Source: an uncultured Collinsella sp. | GTDB taxonomy: Bacteria > Actinomycetota > Coriobacteriia > Coriobacteriales > Coriobacteriaceae | DNA: 24,476 bases | Assembly: GCA_900555515.1 (NCBI GenBank) | Contig: USLO01000006.1 | Location: forward strand, 1-24,476 | Direction of reading: 5' to 3' | Shown: one piece after another, positions 16,153-23,629 of the stretch | Layout of the letters: every line of letters starts with the position of its first letter | Position numbering within the stretch: the first letter of the stretch is position 1 | The notes under the pieces: generated by a model | Database searches by the model: none | What the model was told of the DNA's origin: nothing | What the model saw: only the letters and a program-made list of their open reading frames with translations | Made by a program: the position numbers and the translations under genes

Positions 16153-16602
16153 ATGTTAAGCATCCATCTGGGGGATTACCCCGGTTCCATCTACGATACC
16201 GAAACCTATTTTAGGAACTCATACTTGGACTCATGGTTCGAAGACCCTATGGCCGCACAGATTATTAAAAGCGTGGACGGATCAGAGCTCATCGGTCCCC
16301 ACAACATCGTAAGCAAACAGCTGGGCTCGATCACCCCACTCGAACTGTCCGGCGGCGTTAAGACGCTGCTGCTGGTGCGCAATCTCCCAAATATGGTGTT
16401 CAACGCATCCACCTGCGGAGACAACTGTGCCCGCTGGCTACTCAAGATCGGCAAAGAGCAGGATGTGATGGTGACCTTATACCACATCATGAAATTCCCC
16501 TGGAAGAGCTTTGAAATCCGCATTGAAAACGATGGCCGCATCGTCAGAAACATGCAGGAGTTTGTCGGCGCCACGAATGACTTTTTGGATGTTGATGAGT
16601 AA
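16153..16602 (+). CDS. DUF4869-like protein, first gene of an accessory pair
   Basis: The 149-residue soluble protein has no known enzymatic motif. From memory it matches the DUF4869 family of gut Firmicutes and Actinobacteria: an N-terminal LGDYPGSIYDTETYF, then SWFEDPMAAQIIKSVDGSE, LSGGVKTL (66-72) and NASTCGDNCARWLLKI (84-99) with a Cys pair (C88, C92), and NMQEF near the end. GGAG lies eight bases before the ATG; an in-frame upstream ATG at 16063 falls inside the aro terminator and is rejected. Its TAA shares a base with the ATG of the next gene, so the two products are made together. Base composition is plainly less GC-rich than the aro genes, consistent with acquisition. Function is unknown. 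Confidence 0.8.
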   Translation: MLSIHLGDYPGSIYDTETYFRNSYLDSWFEDPMAAQIIKSVDGSELIGPHNIVSKQLGSITPLELSGGVKTLLLVRNLPNMVFNASTCGDNCARWLLKIGKEQDVMVTLYHIMKFPWKSFEIRIENDGRIVRNMQEFVGATNDFLDVDE

Positions 16603-17603
16603 TGAAGGGAACGCATACCGTTGTCGTAGAGCGTGCAAAGGTCAAATACACACTCACGTTTAAGCGCAATATTTCCTTTATACGCGGCAACAGCGGCACG
16701 GGTAAAACGACGCTCATCTCGATGATTCGCGACTACAACGACCGAGGACCGGAAAGCGGCGTTGCACTCAGTTGCGACGTGCCTTGCGAAACGCTTTCCG
16801 GCAGACGCTGGGAGCGCGAGCTATCGATCATCGAAGATTCAATCGTCTTTCTAGATGAGGGTAACGAGTTTATCTACTCAAAGGACTTCGCCAAAGCCGT
16901 CAACGGCTCGTCCAACTATTTTGTTCTGATATCTCGTCGCGATGCCAACGAGCTCCCCTACAGCGTTGATGAGATCCTGAAGCTAGTCAACACGACAAGT
17001 AAAACAATCAATGGCCGCAAGAGCGACAGGCGCTTCTACTCGGTGACCAAGCCGCTATATGACCACACGGCAAGTATGCTGTATCAGGATCTAAATGTTG
17101 GATTCGAGGTACCCGACGCCGTAGTTGTCGAGGATAGCAAATCTGGCTATCAATTCTACGACGCTCTTTGCAACCGACTCGGGATCCCCTGCTATACCGC
17201 CACCGGCGTTGCGAATCTAAAACGTACGATTCACGAATGTCCCGAGCAAAACATCCTTGCTATTGGAGACGGAGCAGCATTTGGTCCCTACATCGAAAAG
17301 GTGCTCGGACAGCGCGTTTACAAGAACGTACGCTTGTTCCTCCCCGAATCATTCGAGTGGACACTCCTGCAATCTGGCCTCATTCCCAGTAACGATATCT
17401 TAAAAATCCTCGAGGATCCCTCAAGCTATATCGAAAGCCGCGACTACCTGAGCTGGGAGCGGTTCTTCACCGATGTGTTGATCAAATACTCGGCAGACAC
17501 TCGCTACGCCTACAGAAAGGCAAAGCTCAATGAGCAGTACCTGAGGCCGCAGGCGATGAATGCAGTTGCAAACGTCTTGCCCGAGTGCCTGAAGGCAGAC
17601 TAG
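16602..17603 (+). CDS. P-loop protein with possible TOPRIM-like C-terminal half, second gene of the pair
   Basis: The 333-residue soluble protein starts at an ATG overlapping the previous stop (TAATG). Its first ~170 residues look like a small P-loop ATPase: Walker A GNSGTGKT at 29-36, Walker B IVFLDE at 81-86, and NYFVLISRRD at 105-114 as a possible sensor strand. No ABC signature is present. The remaining part contains VVVEDSKSG (174-182), GVANLK (202-207) and ILAIGDGAAFG (218-228), spaced as in a TOPRIM fold with E177 and D223, which would suggest a nuclease-like or primase-like activity. That domain call is inference and only moderately likely. ATPase plus TOPRIM recalls OLD and PARIS defence proteins, but this protein is much shorter. 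A strong terminator follows. Confidence 0.8.
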   Translation: MKGTHTVVVERAKVKYTLTFKRNISFIRGNSGTGKTTLISMIRDYNDRGPESGVALSCDVPCETLSGRRWERELSIIEDSIVFLDEGNEFIYSKDFAKAVNGSSNYFVLISRRDANELPYSVDEILKLVNTTSKTINGRKSDRRFYSVTKPLYDHTASMLYQDLNVGFEVPDAVVVEDSKSGYQFYDALCNRLGIPCYTATGVANLKRTIHECPEQNILAIGDGAAFGPYIEKVLGQRVYKNVRLFLPESFEWTLLQSGLIPSNDILKILEDPSSYIESRDYLSWERFFTDVLIKYSADTRYAYRKAKLNEQYLRPQAMNAVANVLPECLKAD

Positions 17604-17607
17604 ATAC

Positions 17608-17641
17608 AGCGGGGAGGGCCAAGTTGGTCCTCCCCGCTTTT
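17608..17641 (+). terminator. Terminator of the accessory pair
   Basis: Thirteen-base-pair stem (17608-17620 with 17626-17638, one G-U pair), five-base loop AAGTT, then TTT. It starts five bases after the stop of the P-loop gene, closing the cassette. Confidence 0.85.
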
Positions 17642-17642
17642 G

Positions 17643-17872
17643 TTACGCCTTCTTGATCACGTACGCCAATCCAATATCGCAGGCACAGCGTACGATTGAC
17701 GCGAAGAACCACGATGCTGGCAGCGTCATAAGCAGAGGCTTGCTCACGCTCGGCTCCAGCCCCCTTTGGCGCGCCGTATAACCAATCCACATCAGCAGCA
17801 CAATAGCAGCTCACGCCACGGCTTCGGCCTAAACGTATACCCGGCAAGAACAAAGAACACCGGCATGTGAAA
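17643..17872 (-). pseudogene. Remnant of a membrane acyltransferase (acyltransferase 3 family)
   Basis: Two pieces in different frames survive on the minus strand. The first (17807-17872) reads FHMPVFFVLAGYTFRPKP, a clear match to the acyltransferase 3 membrane signature (F-H-M-P-x-F-F-x-x-[SA]-G-Y). The second (17643-17810) is about 55 codons with a hydrophobic, C-terminal-like sequence containing LLMWIGYTAR and LPASWFFASIV and ending AYVIKKA and TAA. The N-terminal ~40 residues and the large middle of such a protein (normally over 300 residues) are missing, and the frames differ. The first fragment begins close to the 3' end of tRNA-Arg(TCT), and its beginning overlaps that tRNA's terminator. 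This fills the only gene-poor stretch over 300 bases in the window (17604-17910). Confidence 0.65.
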
Positions 17873-17900
17873 AAGCCCAGACCACCAAGCGGCCCGGGCT
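17870..17900 (-). terminator. Intrinsic terminator of tRNA-Arg(TCT)
   Basis: Ten-position stem (17874-17883 with 17891-17900, two G-U pairs), seven-base loop, then a run of T on the minus strand (17870-17874). It begins ten bases after the CCA end of the tRNA. Confidence 0.75.
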
Positions 17901-17910
17901 CTATAAACGA

Positions 17911-17987
17911 TGGTGCTCCATGGCGGATTCGAACCGTCGACCTTGGGATTAGAAGTCCCTTGCTCTATCCAACTGAGCTAATGGAGC
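17911..17987 (-). tRNA. tRNA-Arg (anticodon TCT)
   Basis: A complete cloverleaf: acceptor GCTCCAT (17981-17987) pairs perfectly with ATGGAGC (17915-17921). The D-arm is GCTC/GAGC, the anticodon stem GGGA/TCCC-type arm encloses loop CTTCTAA (anticodon TCT), and the T-arm contains GGTTCGAATCC. Discriminator A and an encoded CCA (17911-17913) are present. It reads AGA, and possibly AGG by wobble, codons rare in the aro genes. Confidence 0.95.
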
Positions 17988-18006
17988 AAATAACCGCACG
18001 CCCAAG

Positions 18007-18031
18007 CAGGCGCAAGCCTGTCAGGCGCAAG
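18007..18031. repeat. Short direct repeat with embedded hairpin
   Basis: CAGGCGCAAG occurs at 18007-18016 and 18022-18031, and CAGGC/GCCTG (18007-18011 with 18016-18020) forms a small stem around GCAA. It lies between the exporter ATPase stop and the tRNA. No U-tract follows on the minus strand, so it is not a clear terminator. Confidence 0.4.
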
Positions 18032-18033
18032 TA

Positions 18034-18039
18034 ATTATA
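18034..18039 (-). promoter_or_regulatory. Possible -10 box of tRNA-Arg(TCT)
   Basis: Perfect minus-strand TATAAT just after the exporter ATPase stop, 46 bases before the tRNA 5' end. No recognisable -35 box, so low confidence. Without it the tRNA would rely on read-through from the exporter genes. Confidence 0.35.
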
Positions 18040-18041
18040 AC

Positions 18042-18809
18042 CTAGTTGAACTGCTCGCGGTACGCCTTGCAGACCTCATCAACCGGGCCGTCCATGCGAA
18101 GGTCGCCCTTCTCAATCCAAACGGCGCGCTGGCAGATGCGCTCAACCTGCTCCATGGAGTGCGAAACGAACAGAACCGTCACGTCGCCGCTCTGGATAAA
18201 GTGCTGAATACGCGCCTCGCACTTTTGCTGGAAGAACACATCGCCGACGGACAGCGTCTCGTCAACGATCAGAATATCGGGCTCGGTGATCGTCGCGATT
18301 GCAAAGGCAATACGCGCCACCATGCCCGAGGAGAAGTTCTTAAGCGGCATGTCGACAAAGTTCTGCAGCTCAGCAAACTCGATAATGCCGTCAAAGTTGG
18401 CGTCGATGAACTCCTTGGTATAGCCGAGCAGGGCGCCGTTCAGATAGATGTTCTCGCGGGCGGTCAGCTCGGGGTCAAAGCCGGCGCCAAGCTCAATCAG
18501 CGGCGCGATGTTACCGTGCACCTTAACGCTGCCCTCGCTAGGCTCAAGAACGCCAGCGATAATCTTGAGCATCGTAGACTTGCCGGAGCCATTGGTGCCG
18601 ACCAGACCCACAACCTCGCCGCGATGAATATCAAACGAGATGTGCTTAAGCGCCCTAAACTCCTCAAAGAACAGCTCGTGCTTGGCAAGCTTAATGAAGT
18701 ACTCCTTGAGGTTGGTCAGCGACTCGGACGCCATGTTAAAGATCATGGTGACGTCGTCGACCTCGACAGCCAGAGGCTGCTCGCTGTAATCAACAACAGA
18801 TTCAGTCAT
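18042..18809 (-). CDS. Polysaccharide ABC exporter, ATP-binding protein (Wzt/TagH type)
   Basis: This ~255-residue ATPase drives export of an undecaprenyl-linked surface polysaccharide. Motifs are Walker A GTNGSGKST (about 73-81), the type-specific segment IAPLIELGAGFDPELTARENI used by Wzt and TagH proteins, a FSSGM signature in place of LSGGQ, Walker B ILIVDE and the VSHSM switch His. There is no C-terminal carbohydrate-binding domain, so substrate choice would not require a specific glycan cap. I prefer ATG at 18807-18809, seven bases after AAGGAG; a GTG one codon upstream is possible. The ribosome site overlaps the permease stop, so the two subunits are co-translated. The nearby rhamnose genes suggest, but do not prove, a rhamnose-containing substrate. 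Confidence 0.93.
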   Translation of the reverse strand: MTESVVDYSEQPLAVEVDDVTMIFNMASESLTNLKEYFIKLAKHELFFEEFRALKHISFDIHRGEVVGLVGTNGSGKSTMLKIIAGVLEPSEGSVKVHGNIAPLIELGAGFDPELTARENIYLNGALLGYTKEFIDANFDGIIEFAELQNFVDMPLKNFSSGMVARIAFAIATITEPDILIVDETLSVGDVFFQQKCEARIQHFIQSGDVTVLFVSHSMEQVERICQRAVWIEKGDLRMDGPVDEVCKAYREQFN

Positions 18810-18820
18810 CACAGCACTCC

Positions 18821-19666
18821 TTAGATGTAGAGGATGAACTTGCGCTCGGACTTATGGAACACGGTATAGCCAATAATAAGCGCAAGAACCGCCCAGGCAA
18901 CGCACATACCAAACGTCATAAGCGAGGGCGTAGTCTGGAACAGGAAGATATCGCGCATAAACTGCAGGTAGTTGAACATGGGGTTCGCATACATCAAGAT
19001 ACGCACGAGATGCGGCATTTGCGCAATATAGTCAGTCGTCCAGAAGATGGGCGTAATGTAAGTCCACGCCGTAATGACGACGCTCCACAGATGCATGACA
19101 TCGCGGAAAAAGACCGTAAGGGCAGAGAGCATCATGCCCAGGCCCATGCAGAAGCACATAAGCAGCAGCAGGCAAACCGGCAGCAGAATAAGGTGCCAAG
19201 AAGGCATAACGCGGAACCACAGCATGACGATGGCGACGGCGACCAGCGAGAAGGCAAAGTTGACCAGCGAGAAGAGCACCTTCTGCACCGGGAAAACCCA
19301 GCGGTGCACCTTAACCTTCTTGAGCAGAGGGGCAGCGCCCACGATCGACGTCAGGGCCTGGTTAGTAGACTCAGACATGACGGCAAAGGTAATGTTACCC
19401 ACGATCAAGTACAGCGGGTACATCTCGGGCGTCATTGAGCCATTGCGGCCCTGGCCAAAAATCGTCGAGAACACGATGGCCATGACGATCATCATCAGCA
19501 GCGGGTTGAGCACCGACCATGCGACGCCCAGAACGCTACGGCGATACTTGATCTTAAAATCCTTGGTAACCAGCTGACGAAGGATAAACGCGTCCTTCTC
19601 AAATTCGTTCTTAGCAAACGTCGCAGGCAGACTGCGAGTTTCTTGTTGCTTTGTCTGATCCGACAC
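18821..19666 (-). CDS. Polysaccharide ABC exporter, permease (Wzm/TagG type)
   Basis: The 281-residue inner-membrane protein belongs to the ABC-2 permease class. After a polar N-terminus comes the typical YRRSVLGVAWSVLNPLL entry helix, and about six hydrophobic segments follow to the end at FILYI. It forms the channel for a lipid-linked polysaccharide, powered by the ATPase encoded next to it. The start is GTG at 19664-19666: AAAGGAG lies eight bases upstream, whereas the further upstream frame has no ribosome site and overlaps the predicted promoter. The divergent glycosyltransferase gene begins 160 bases away. Confidence 0.92.
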   Translation of the reverse strand: MSDQTKQQETRSLPATFAKNEFEKDAFILRQLVTKDFKIKYRRSVLGVAWSVLNPLLMMIVMAIVFSTIFGQGRNGSMTPEMYPLYLIVGNITFAVMSESTNQALTSIVGAAPLLKKVKVHRWVFPVQKVLFSLVNFAFSLVAVAIVMLWFRVMPSWHLILLPVCLLLLMCFCMGLGMMLSALTVFFRDVMHLWSVVITAWTYITPIFWTTDYIAQMPHLVRILMYANPMFNYLQFMRDIFLFQTTPSLMTFGMCVAWAVLALIIGYTVFHKSERKFILYI

Positions 19667-19705
19667 GGATGCAACTCCTTTACTCGTAATCGTTGACAAA
19701 CGAAC

Positions 19706-19711
19706 AGTATA
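19706..19711 (-). promoter_or_regulatory. Possible -10 box of the exporter operon
   Basis: Minus-strand TATACT, 40 bases before the permease GTG; predicted start near 19699. The -35 region is weak. It is a mirror of the plus-strand TATACT at 19791, making this gap a divergent promoter region. Confidence 0.4.
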
Positions 19712-19790
19712 GACCCGACGGCCATGCAAACGATTCGCGCAACAAAACTGGAGAACTAACCCACATCTTAGGATGCCAGGCCCAAACGGC

Positions 19791-19796
19791 TATACT
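19791..19796 (+). promoter_or_regulatory. Possible -10 box of the glycosyltransferase gene
   Basis: TATACT on the plus strand, 30 bases before the GTG start, with a poor TTAGGA 17 bases upstream as -35. Confidence 0.4.
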
Positions 19797-19826
19797 TTCT
19801 AGGATTGAATGTATAAGGAGCATTAA

Positions 19827-20795
19827 GTGAATTCTGAATCCATCGCCGTCATCATCCCTTGCTACAACGAAGCGCTCACGATCGGCAAAGTCATCGATGA
19901 CTTTCACCGCGAGCTTCCGCAGGCGACGGTCTATGTCTATGACAACAACTCGTCGGACGATACCTCACGCATTGCCACCGAGCACGGCGCCACAGTCCGC
20001 TTTGAGCCCCGTCAGGGAAAGGGCAACGTGTGCCGCCAGATGTTTCGCGATATCGACGCCGATTGCTACCTGATGGTCGACGGAGACGACACCTACCCCG
20101 CCGAGGCGGCCAAGGCCCTCTGCGAGCCCATCCTTAACGGCACGGCCGACATGACCGTAGGCGATCGCCTTTCCAACGGCACCTACGCCGAGGAGAACAA
20201 GCGTGCCTTCCACGGCTTTGGCAACAATCTGGTCCGTGCCATGATCAAGTGGATCTATGGCTACAGCTTCGATGATGTCATGACCGGCTACCGTGCCATG
20301 AGCCGCCCGTTCGTTAAAACCTTCCCTGTGCTTTCCGAGGGCTTCCAGATCGAAACCGAGCTCTCGATCCACGCCGTCGACCACCGCTGGCGCATCAAGG
20401 ATGTGCCCATCGAGTACCGCGACCGTCCGGAAGGTTCCGAGTCCAAGCTCAATACCGTAAGCGACGGCATTAAAGTCGTTGCGATGATTGGCACGCTGTT
20501 CAAGGACTACCGCCCTCTGAAGTTCTTCAGCCTCGTCGCGCTTCTGTTTGCGGTGATCGGCCTCGCCTTGGGCACGCCCATCGTTGTCGAGTATTTCCAG
20601 ACCGGCCTCGTTCCGCGCTTCCCCACCGCCATGCTCGCCGCGTCGTTTATGTTCCTGTGCGGTCTGAGCCTTGCGACCGGCTTCATCCTCGATTCCGTGG
20701 CAAAGGTCGAAAAAAAGCAGTGGGAGGTCAACGTGTACAGCAAATACGCCTACGATGACCAGCCCGGCAGGTCCGCCACCACGCCAAGCGAGTGA
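19827..20795 (+). CDS. Membrane-anchored family 2 glycosyltransferase
   Basis: The 322-residue protein has a GT-A catalytic domain at the N-terminus: VIIPCYNEALTIGKVI (about 8-23), DNNSSDDTS, the metal-binding MVDGDDTYP near residue 83-91, and DVMTGYRAMSR further on. This pattern fits the dolichol-phosphate-mannose-synthase-like group, which transfers a sugar from a nucleotide donor to a polyprenyl phosphate. Two membrane helices follow (about 231-255 and 268-292), then a short polar tail. Start is GTG, six bases after AAGGAG. It is a single-gene unit that ends at a bidirectional terminator. Donor and acceptor are unknown; context suggests a role in the same surface glycan as the exporter and rhamnose genes. 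Confidence 0.92.
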   Translation: MNSESIAVIIPCYNEALTIGKVIDDFHRELPQATVYVYDNNSSDDTSRIATEHGATVRFEPRQGKGNVCRQMFRDIDADCYLMVDGDDTYPAEAAKALCEPILNGTADMTVGDRLSNGTYAEENKRAFHGFGNNLVRAMIKWIYGYSFDDVMTGYRAMSRPFVKTFPVLSEGFQIETELSIHAVDHRWRIKDVPIEYRDRPEGSESKLNTVSDGIKVVAMIGTLFKDYRPLKFFSLVALLFAVIGLALGTPIVVEYFQTGLVPRFPTAMLAASFMFLCGLSLATGFILDSVAKVEKKQWEVNVYSKYAYDDQPGRSATTPSE

Positions 20796-20848
20796 AAGAT
20801 CTTCCGCAAAATACTATTGGCACCACTGCGCAGATAGCCATCAACAAG

Positions 20849-20878
20849 AAAAGCCGCCGTTAAAGAACGGCGGCTTTT
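20849..20878. terminator. Bidirectional terminator
   Basis: Perfect 13-base-pair stem (20849-20861 with 20866-20878), loop AAAG, with A-run and T-run ends. It serves the glycosyltransferase on the plus strand and the rfb operon on the minus strand. Confidence 0.92.
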
Positions 20879-20900
20879 ACTCTCGAAAAGTTGATAGCGG

Positions 20901-22355
20901 CTAGAGCGTCTTGAGGTACTCCCCAAGCTCTTCCTCCCAGTCGGGCATGTGGAACCCGACCGACTCGAGCCTGGAAAGGTCGAGCGCGGAGTGGACCGGG
21001 CGCGGGGCCACGGGGCCCTCGGCGCCGGCGTAGTAGTCGGCGGTCGATACCGGCACGACCCTGTCGCCGTTGCCGTTGGCGGCCTCGAAGACGGCGCGGG
21101 CGATGTCGGCCCAGGACTTGACGGCGCCGGAACCGGTGCAGTCGTAGGTGCCGTAGGGGGCGCGGCTCCCCAGCACGTGGAAGATTGCCTGCGCCATGTC
21201 GCGCGTGAAGGTCAGGCGTCCCAGCTGGTCGTCCACGACGGTGACCTGCTCCAACTTGTCCTCCGGGTCGGCGACGCGGTCGGAGAGCGCCCTCATGGTC
21301 TTGACGAAGTTGTGCCCCTCGCCGATGACCCAGGAGCTGCGCATGATGTAGTGGCGCGGGCACCCGGCCACGGCGATGTCGCCGGCGGCCTTGGTCTGGC
21401 CGTAGACTGACAGCGGGCTGAGGGGCTCCTCCTCGTCGTGCACCTCGGCGGTGCCGTCGAAGACGTAGTCGGAGGACACGTGGACGAGCGTGATCCCGTG
21501 CTCGGCGCAGGTGCGCGCGAGCAGGGCGGGGCCGGTCGCGTTGGCCTTCCAGGCGGCCGCGCGGCCCTCGGGGGTCTCGGCTTTATCCACGGCGGTGTAG
21601 GCGCCGCAGTTGATCACGGTGCCGTAGAGCGACCAGTCGTACTTGGAGTAGGCCGCCGGGTCGGACATGTCGAAGGTGTCGATGTCGCAGAAGTCGAAGT
21701 CCTTGGCGACGCCGCGCTCCTCCGCCAGCGCGCGCACCGCGCGGCCCAGCTGGCCGTTGCAGCCGGTGACGAGCGTCCTCTTGGGCGCCATGGGGACGAC
21801 GTCCCTGAGCATCGGGTGGTTGAGGTCGGCCTCGGAGACGGTGGCCCGGTCCAGCGGGATGGGCCACTGGATGTTAAGCTCCGGGTCGGCGAGGTTCACG
21901 AAGGTGTAGGTCCTCTTGAGCTCCAGCGACCAGTGGGCGTCCACCAGGTAGGTGTAGGCGGTGCCGTCCTCCAGGGCCTGGAAGGAGTTGCCCACGCCGC
22001 GCGGGACGTAGATGGCCCTGGACGGGTCCAGGGTGCAGGTGAACACCTTCCCGTAGGTGGCGCTGCCCTCGCGCAGGTCCACCCAGGCGCCGAATACGCT
22101 GCCGCGGGCCACCGAGATGAACTTGTCCCAGGGCTCGGCGTGGATGCCGCGGGTGACGCCGCGGCTGTCGTTGTAGGAGATGTTGTTCTGGACGACGCGG
22201 AGGTCCGGGATGCCCAGGGCGGTCATCTTGGCGCGCTGCCAGTTCTCCTTGAACCAGCCGCGCGAGTCGCCGTGGACGGCGAGGTCGACGACCATGAGGC
22301 CCCCGATGCCGGTCTCCGTGACGGAGAGGTCCTTCTCGAATGCGATGTCTGCCAT
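20901..22355 (-). CDS. rfbCD: Fused dTDP-4-dehydrorhamnose 3,5-epimerase/reductase (RfbC-RfbD)
   Basis: The 484-residue cytoplasmic protein carries the last two steps to dTDP-L-rhamnose. Residues 1 to about 190 are the epimerase (cupin): TRGIHAEPWDKF has the catalytic His and the Lys, WVDLREGSATYGK follows, but the usual AHGF motif reads GNSF (VPRGVGNSFQALED). Residues from about 193 are the reductase: Rossmann TGCNGQLGRAV, SSDYVFDG, and catalytic YGQTK. The fused form is known in Actinobacteria such as bifidobacteria. It is 11 bases after rfbB. Codons are extremely GC-rich with frequent AGG and CTG, unlike the aro genes, hinting at a different history for this cluster. Confidence 0.95.
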   Translation of the reverse strand: MADIAFEKDLSVTETGIGGLMVVDLAVHGDSRGWFKENWQRAKMTALGIPDLRVVQNNISYNDSRGVTRGIHAEPWDKFISVARGSVFGAWVDLREGSATYGKVFTCTLDPSRAIYVPRGVGNSFQALEDGTAYTYLVDAHWSLELKRTYTFVNLADPELNIQWPIPLDRATVSEADLNHPMLRDVVPMAPKRTLVTGCNGQLGRAVRALAEERGVAKDFDFCDIDTFDMSDPAAYSKYDWSLYGTVINCGAYTAVDKAETPEGRAAAWKANATGPALLARTCAEHGITLVHVSSDYVFDGTAEVHDEEEPLSPLSVYGQTKAAGDIAVAGCPRHYIMRSSWVIGEGHNFVKTMRALSDRVADPEDKLEQVTVVDDQLGRLTFTRDMAQAIFHVLGSRAPYGTYDCTGSGAVKSWADIARAVFEAANGNGDRVVPVSTADYYAGAEGPVAPRPVHSALDLSRLESVGFHMPDWEEELGEYLKTL

Positions 22356-22366
22356 GCTAGTCTCCC

Positions 22367-23386
22367 CTACTGCCCCTGAGCCCTATAGCGGGCCTCGGTG
22401 GCCTCCTTGGCCGGGCGCCACCAGGACTCGTTGGCCACGTACCAGTCGATGGTGGCCTTCAGGCCCTCGGCGAAGTCGGTGTGCGCCGGCCTCCAGCCGA
22501 GCTCGCGCTGGAGCTTCGTGCTGTCGATGGCGTAGCGGCGGTCGTGGCCGGGGCGGTCGGCGACCCAGTCGAAGTCCTCGGGGTCCTTTCCCATCTCCTC
22601 CAGGATCATGCGCAGGACGGTGATGTTGTTCCTCTCGCCGTCGGCGCCGATGAGGTAGGTCTCCCCCATCCGGCCCTTGGTGAGGATGTCCCAGACGGCG
22701 CTGGAGTGGTCCTCGGTGTGGATCCAGTCGCGGACGTTCTCGCCGCGGCCGTAGAGCTTGGGGCGCACGCCGTCGATGATGTTGGTGATCTGCCTGGGGA
22801 TGAACTTCTCCACGTGCTGGTAGGGCCCGTAGTTGTTGGAGCAGTTGGAGATCGTGGTGCGCAGGCCGTAGGTGCGGGTCCATGCGCGCACGAGCATGTC
22901 GGAGCTGGCCTTGGTCGAGCTGTAAGGGCTCGACGGCCTGTAGGGCGTCTCCTCGGTGAACTTGACCGGGTCGTCGAGCGCCAGGTCGCCGTAGACCTCG
23001 TCGGTGGAGACGTGGTGGTAGCGGATCCCGTACTTGCGGACGGCCTCCAGCAGGCGGAAGGTGCCCTCCACGTTGGTGCGGAGGAACGGCTCGGGGTCGG
23101 CGATGGAGTTATCGTTGTGGGACTCCGCGGCGTAGTGCACGATCGCGTCGTGGCCGGGGACCAGCTCGTCGAGCAGAGCGGCGTCGCAGATGTCGCCCAC
23201 GACGAGCTCCACGCGGTCAGACGGCAGGCCCGCGATGTTCTCAGGGTTGCCGGCGTAGGTCAGCTTGTCCAGGACGGTGACGTGCACCTCGGGGTGGTTG
23301 TTCACGACGTAGTGCACAAAGTTGCTGCCGATGAAGCCGCAGCCGCCCGTGACGATGATGTTCTTAGGTTCAAAGATCTCAGACAT
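22367..23386 (-). CDS. rfbB: dTDP-glucose 4,6-dehydratase
   Basis: This 339-residue short-chain-dehydrogenase-type enzyme makes dTDP-4-dehydro-6-deoxyglucose, the second step to dTDP-L-rhamnose. It shows GGCGFIGSN for NAD binding near the N-terminus, HYAAESHNDNSI, the catalytic STDEVYGD and YSSTKASSD (Tyr and Lys), SNNYGPYQ, and VRDWIHTEDH. Length is normal. AAGGAG lies a few bases before the ATG. It comes 12 bases after the small AT-rich gene and 11 before the rfbCD fusion, so all are likely one transcript. Composition is as GC-rich as rfbCD and contrasts sharply with the two genes upstream. Confidence 0.97.
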   Translation of the reverse strand: MSEIFEPKNIIVTGGCGFIGSNFVHYVVNNHPEVHVTVLDKLTYAGNPENIAGLPSDRVELVVGDICDAALLDELVPGHDAIVHYAAESHNDNSIADPEPFLRTNVEGTFRLLEAVRKYGIRYHHVSTDEVYGDLALDDPVKFTEETPYRPSSPYSSTKASSDMLVRAWTRTYGLRTTISNCSNNYGPYQHVEKFIPRQITNIIDGVRPKLYGRGENVRDWIHTEDHSSAVWDILTKGRMGETYLIGADGERNNITVLRMILEEMGKDPEDFDWVADRPGHDRRYAIDSTKLQRELGWRPAHTDFAEGLKATIDWYVANESWWRPAKEATEARYRAQGQ

Positions 23387-23398
23387 TATTCTCCTTAT

Positions 23399-23629
23399 TT
23401 ACGCAGCTTGCTGCTCAAGGCGCGCCACAAGCTGCTCTTCGGAATGAACAAACTCAAACGGTTCGTACTCGCCATATGCGGAAGGACGACTGATGGTAAC
23501 GAGCTGAAGGTCAGAAGTGCCAAAACGACCCTGTACCCTTCGCATCATCTCAACAAGCTCCTTACCTGGTTTAACGGCCATTACCAGCGAACCTTGCTTG
23601 GAAAACCACTTAGCAACCAGATAGCGCAT
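23399..23629 (-). CDS. Small protein overlapping the RelA/SpoT-domain gene
   Basis: The 76-residue protein begins MRYLVAKWFSKQGS, has a central helix (KELVEMMRRVQGRF), the segment VTISRPSAYGEYEPFEFV, and ends in a charged helix. From memory it resembles the DUF6718 family; I could not check this. I choose ATG at 23627-23629, seven bases after AAGGGAG; the longer frame upstream has no ribosome site. It overlaps the end of the RelA/SpoT-domain gene by 20 bases, so the two are expressed together. Size, position and overlap are what an antitoxin or regulator of the neighbour would look like, but there is no direct evidence. Composition is AT-rich compared with rfbB. Confidence 0.75.
   Translation of the reverse strand: MRYLVAKWFSKQGSLVMAVKPGKELVEMMRRVQGRFGTSDLQLVTISRPSAYGEYEPFEFVHSEEQLVARLEQQAA

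Noticed and set aside
17527..17853. 108-codon minus-strand open frame after the accessory pair
   Set aside because: It crosses the P-loop gene end and its terminator; the two other minus frames show acyltransferase fragments, so this frame is chance.
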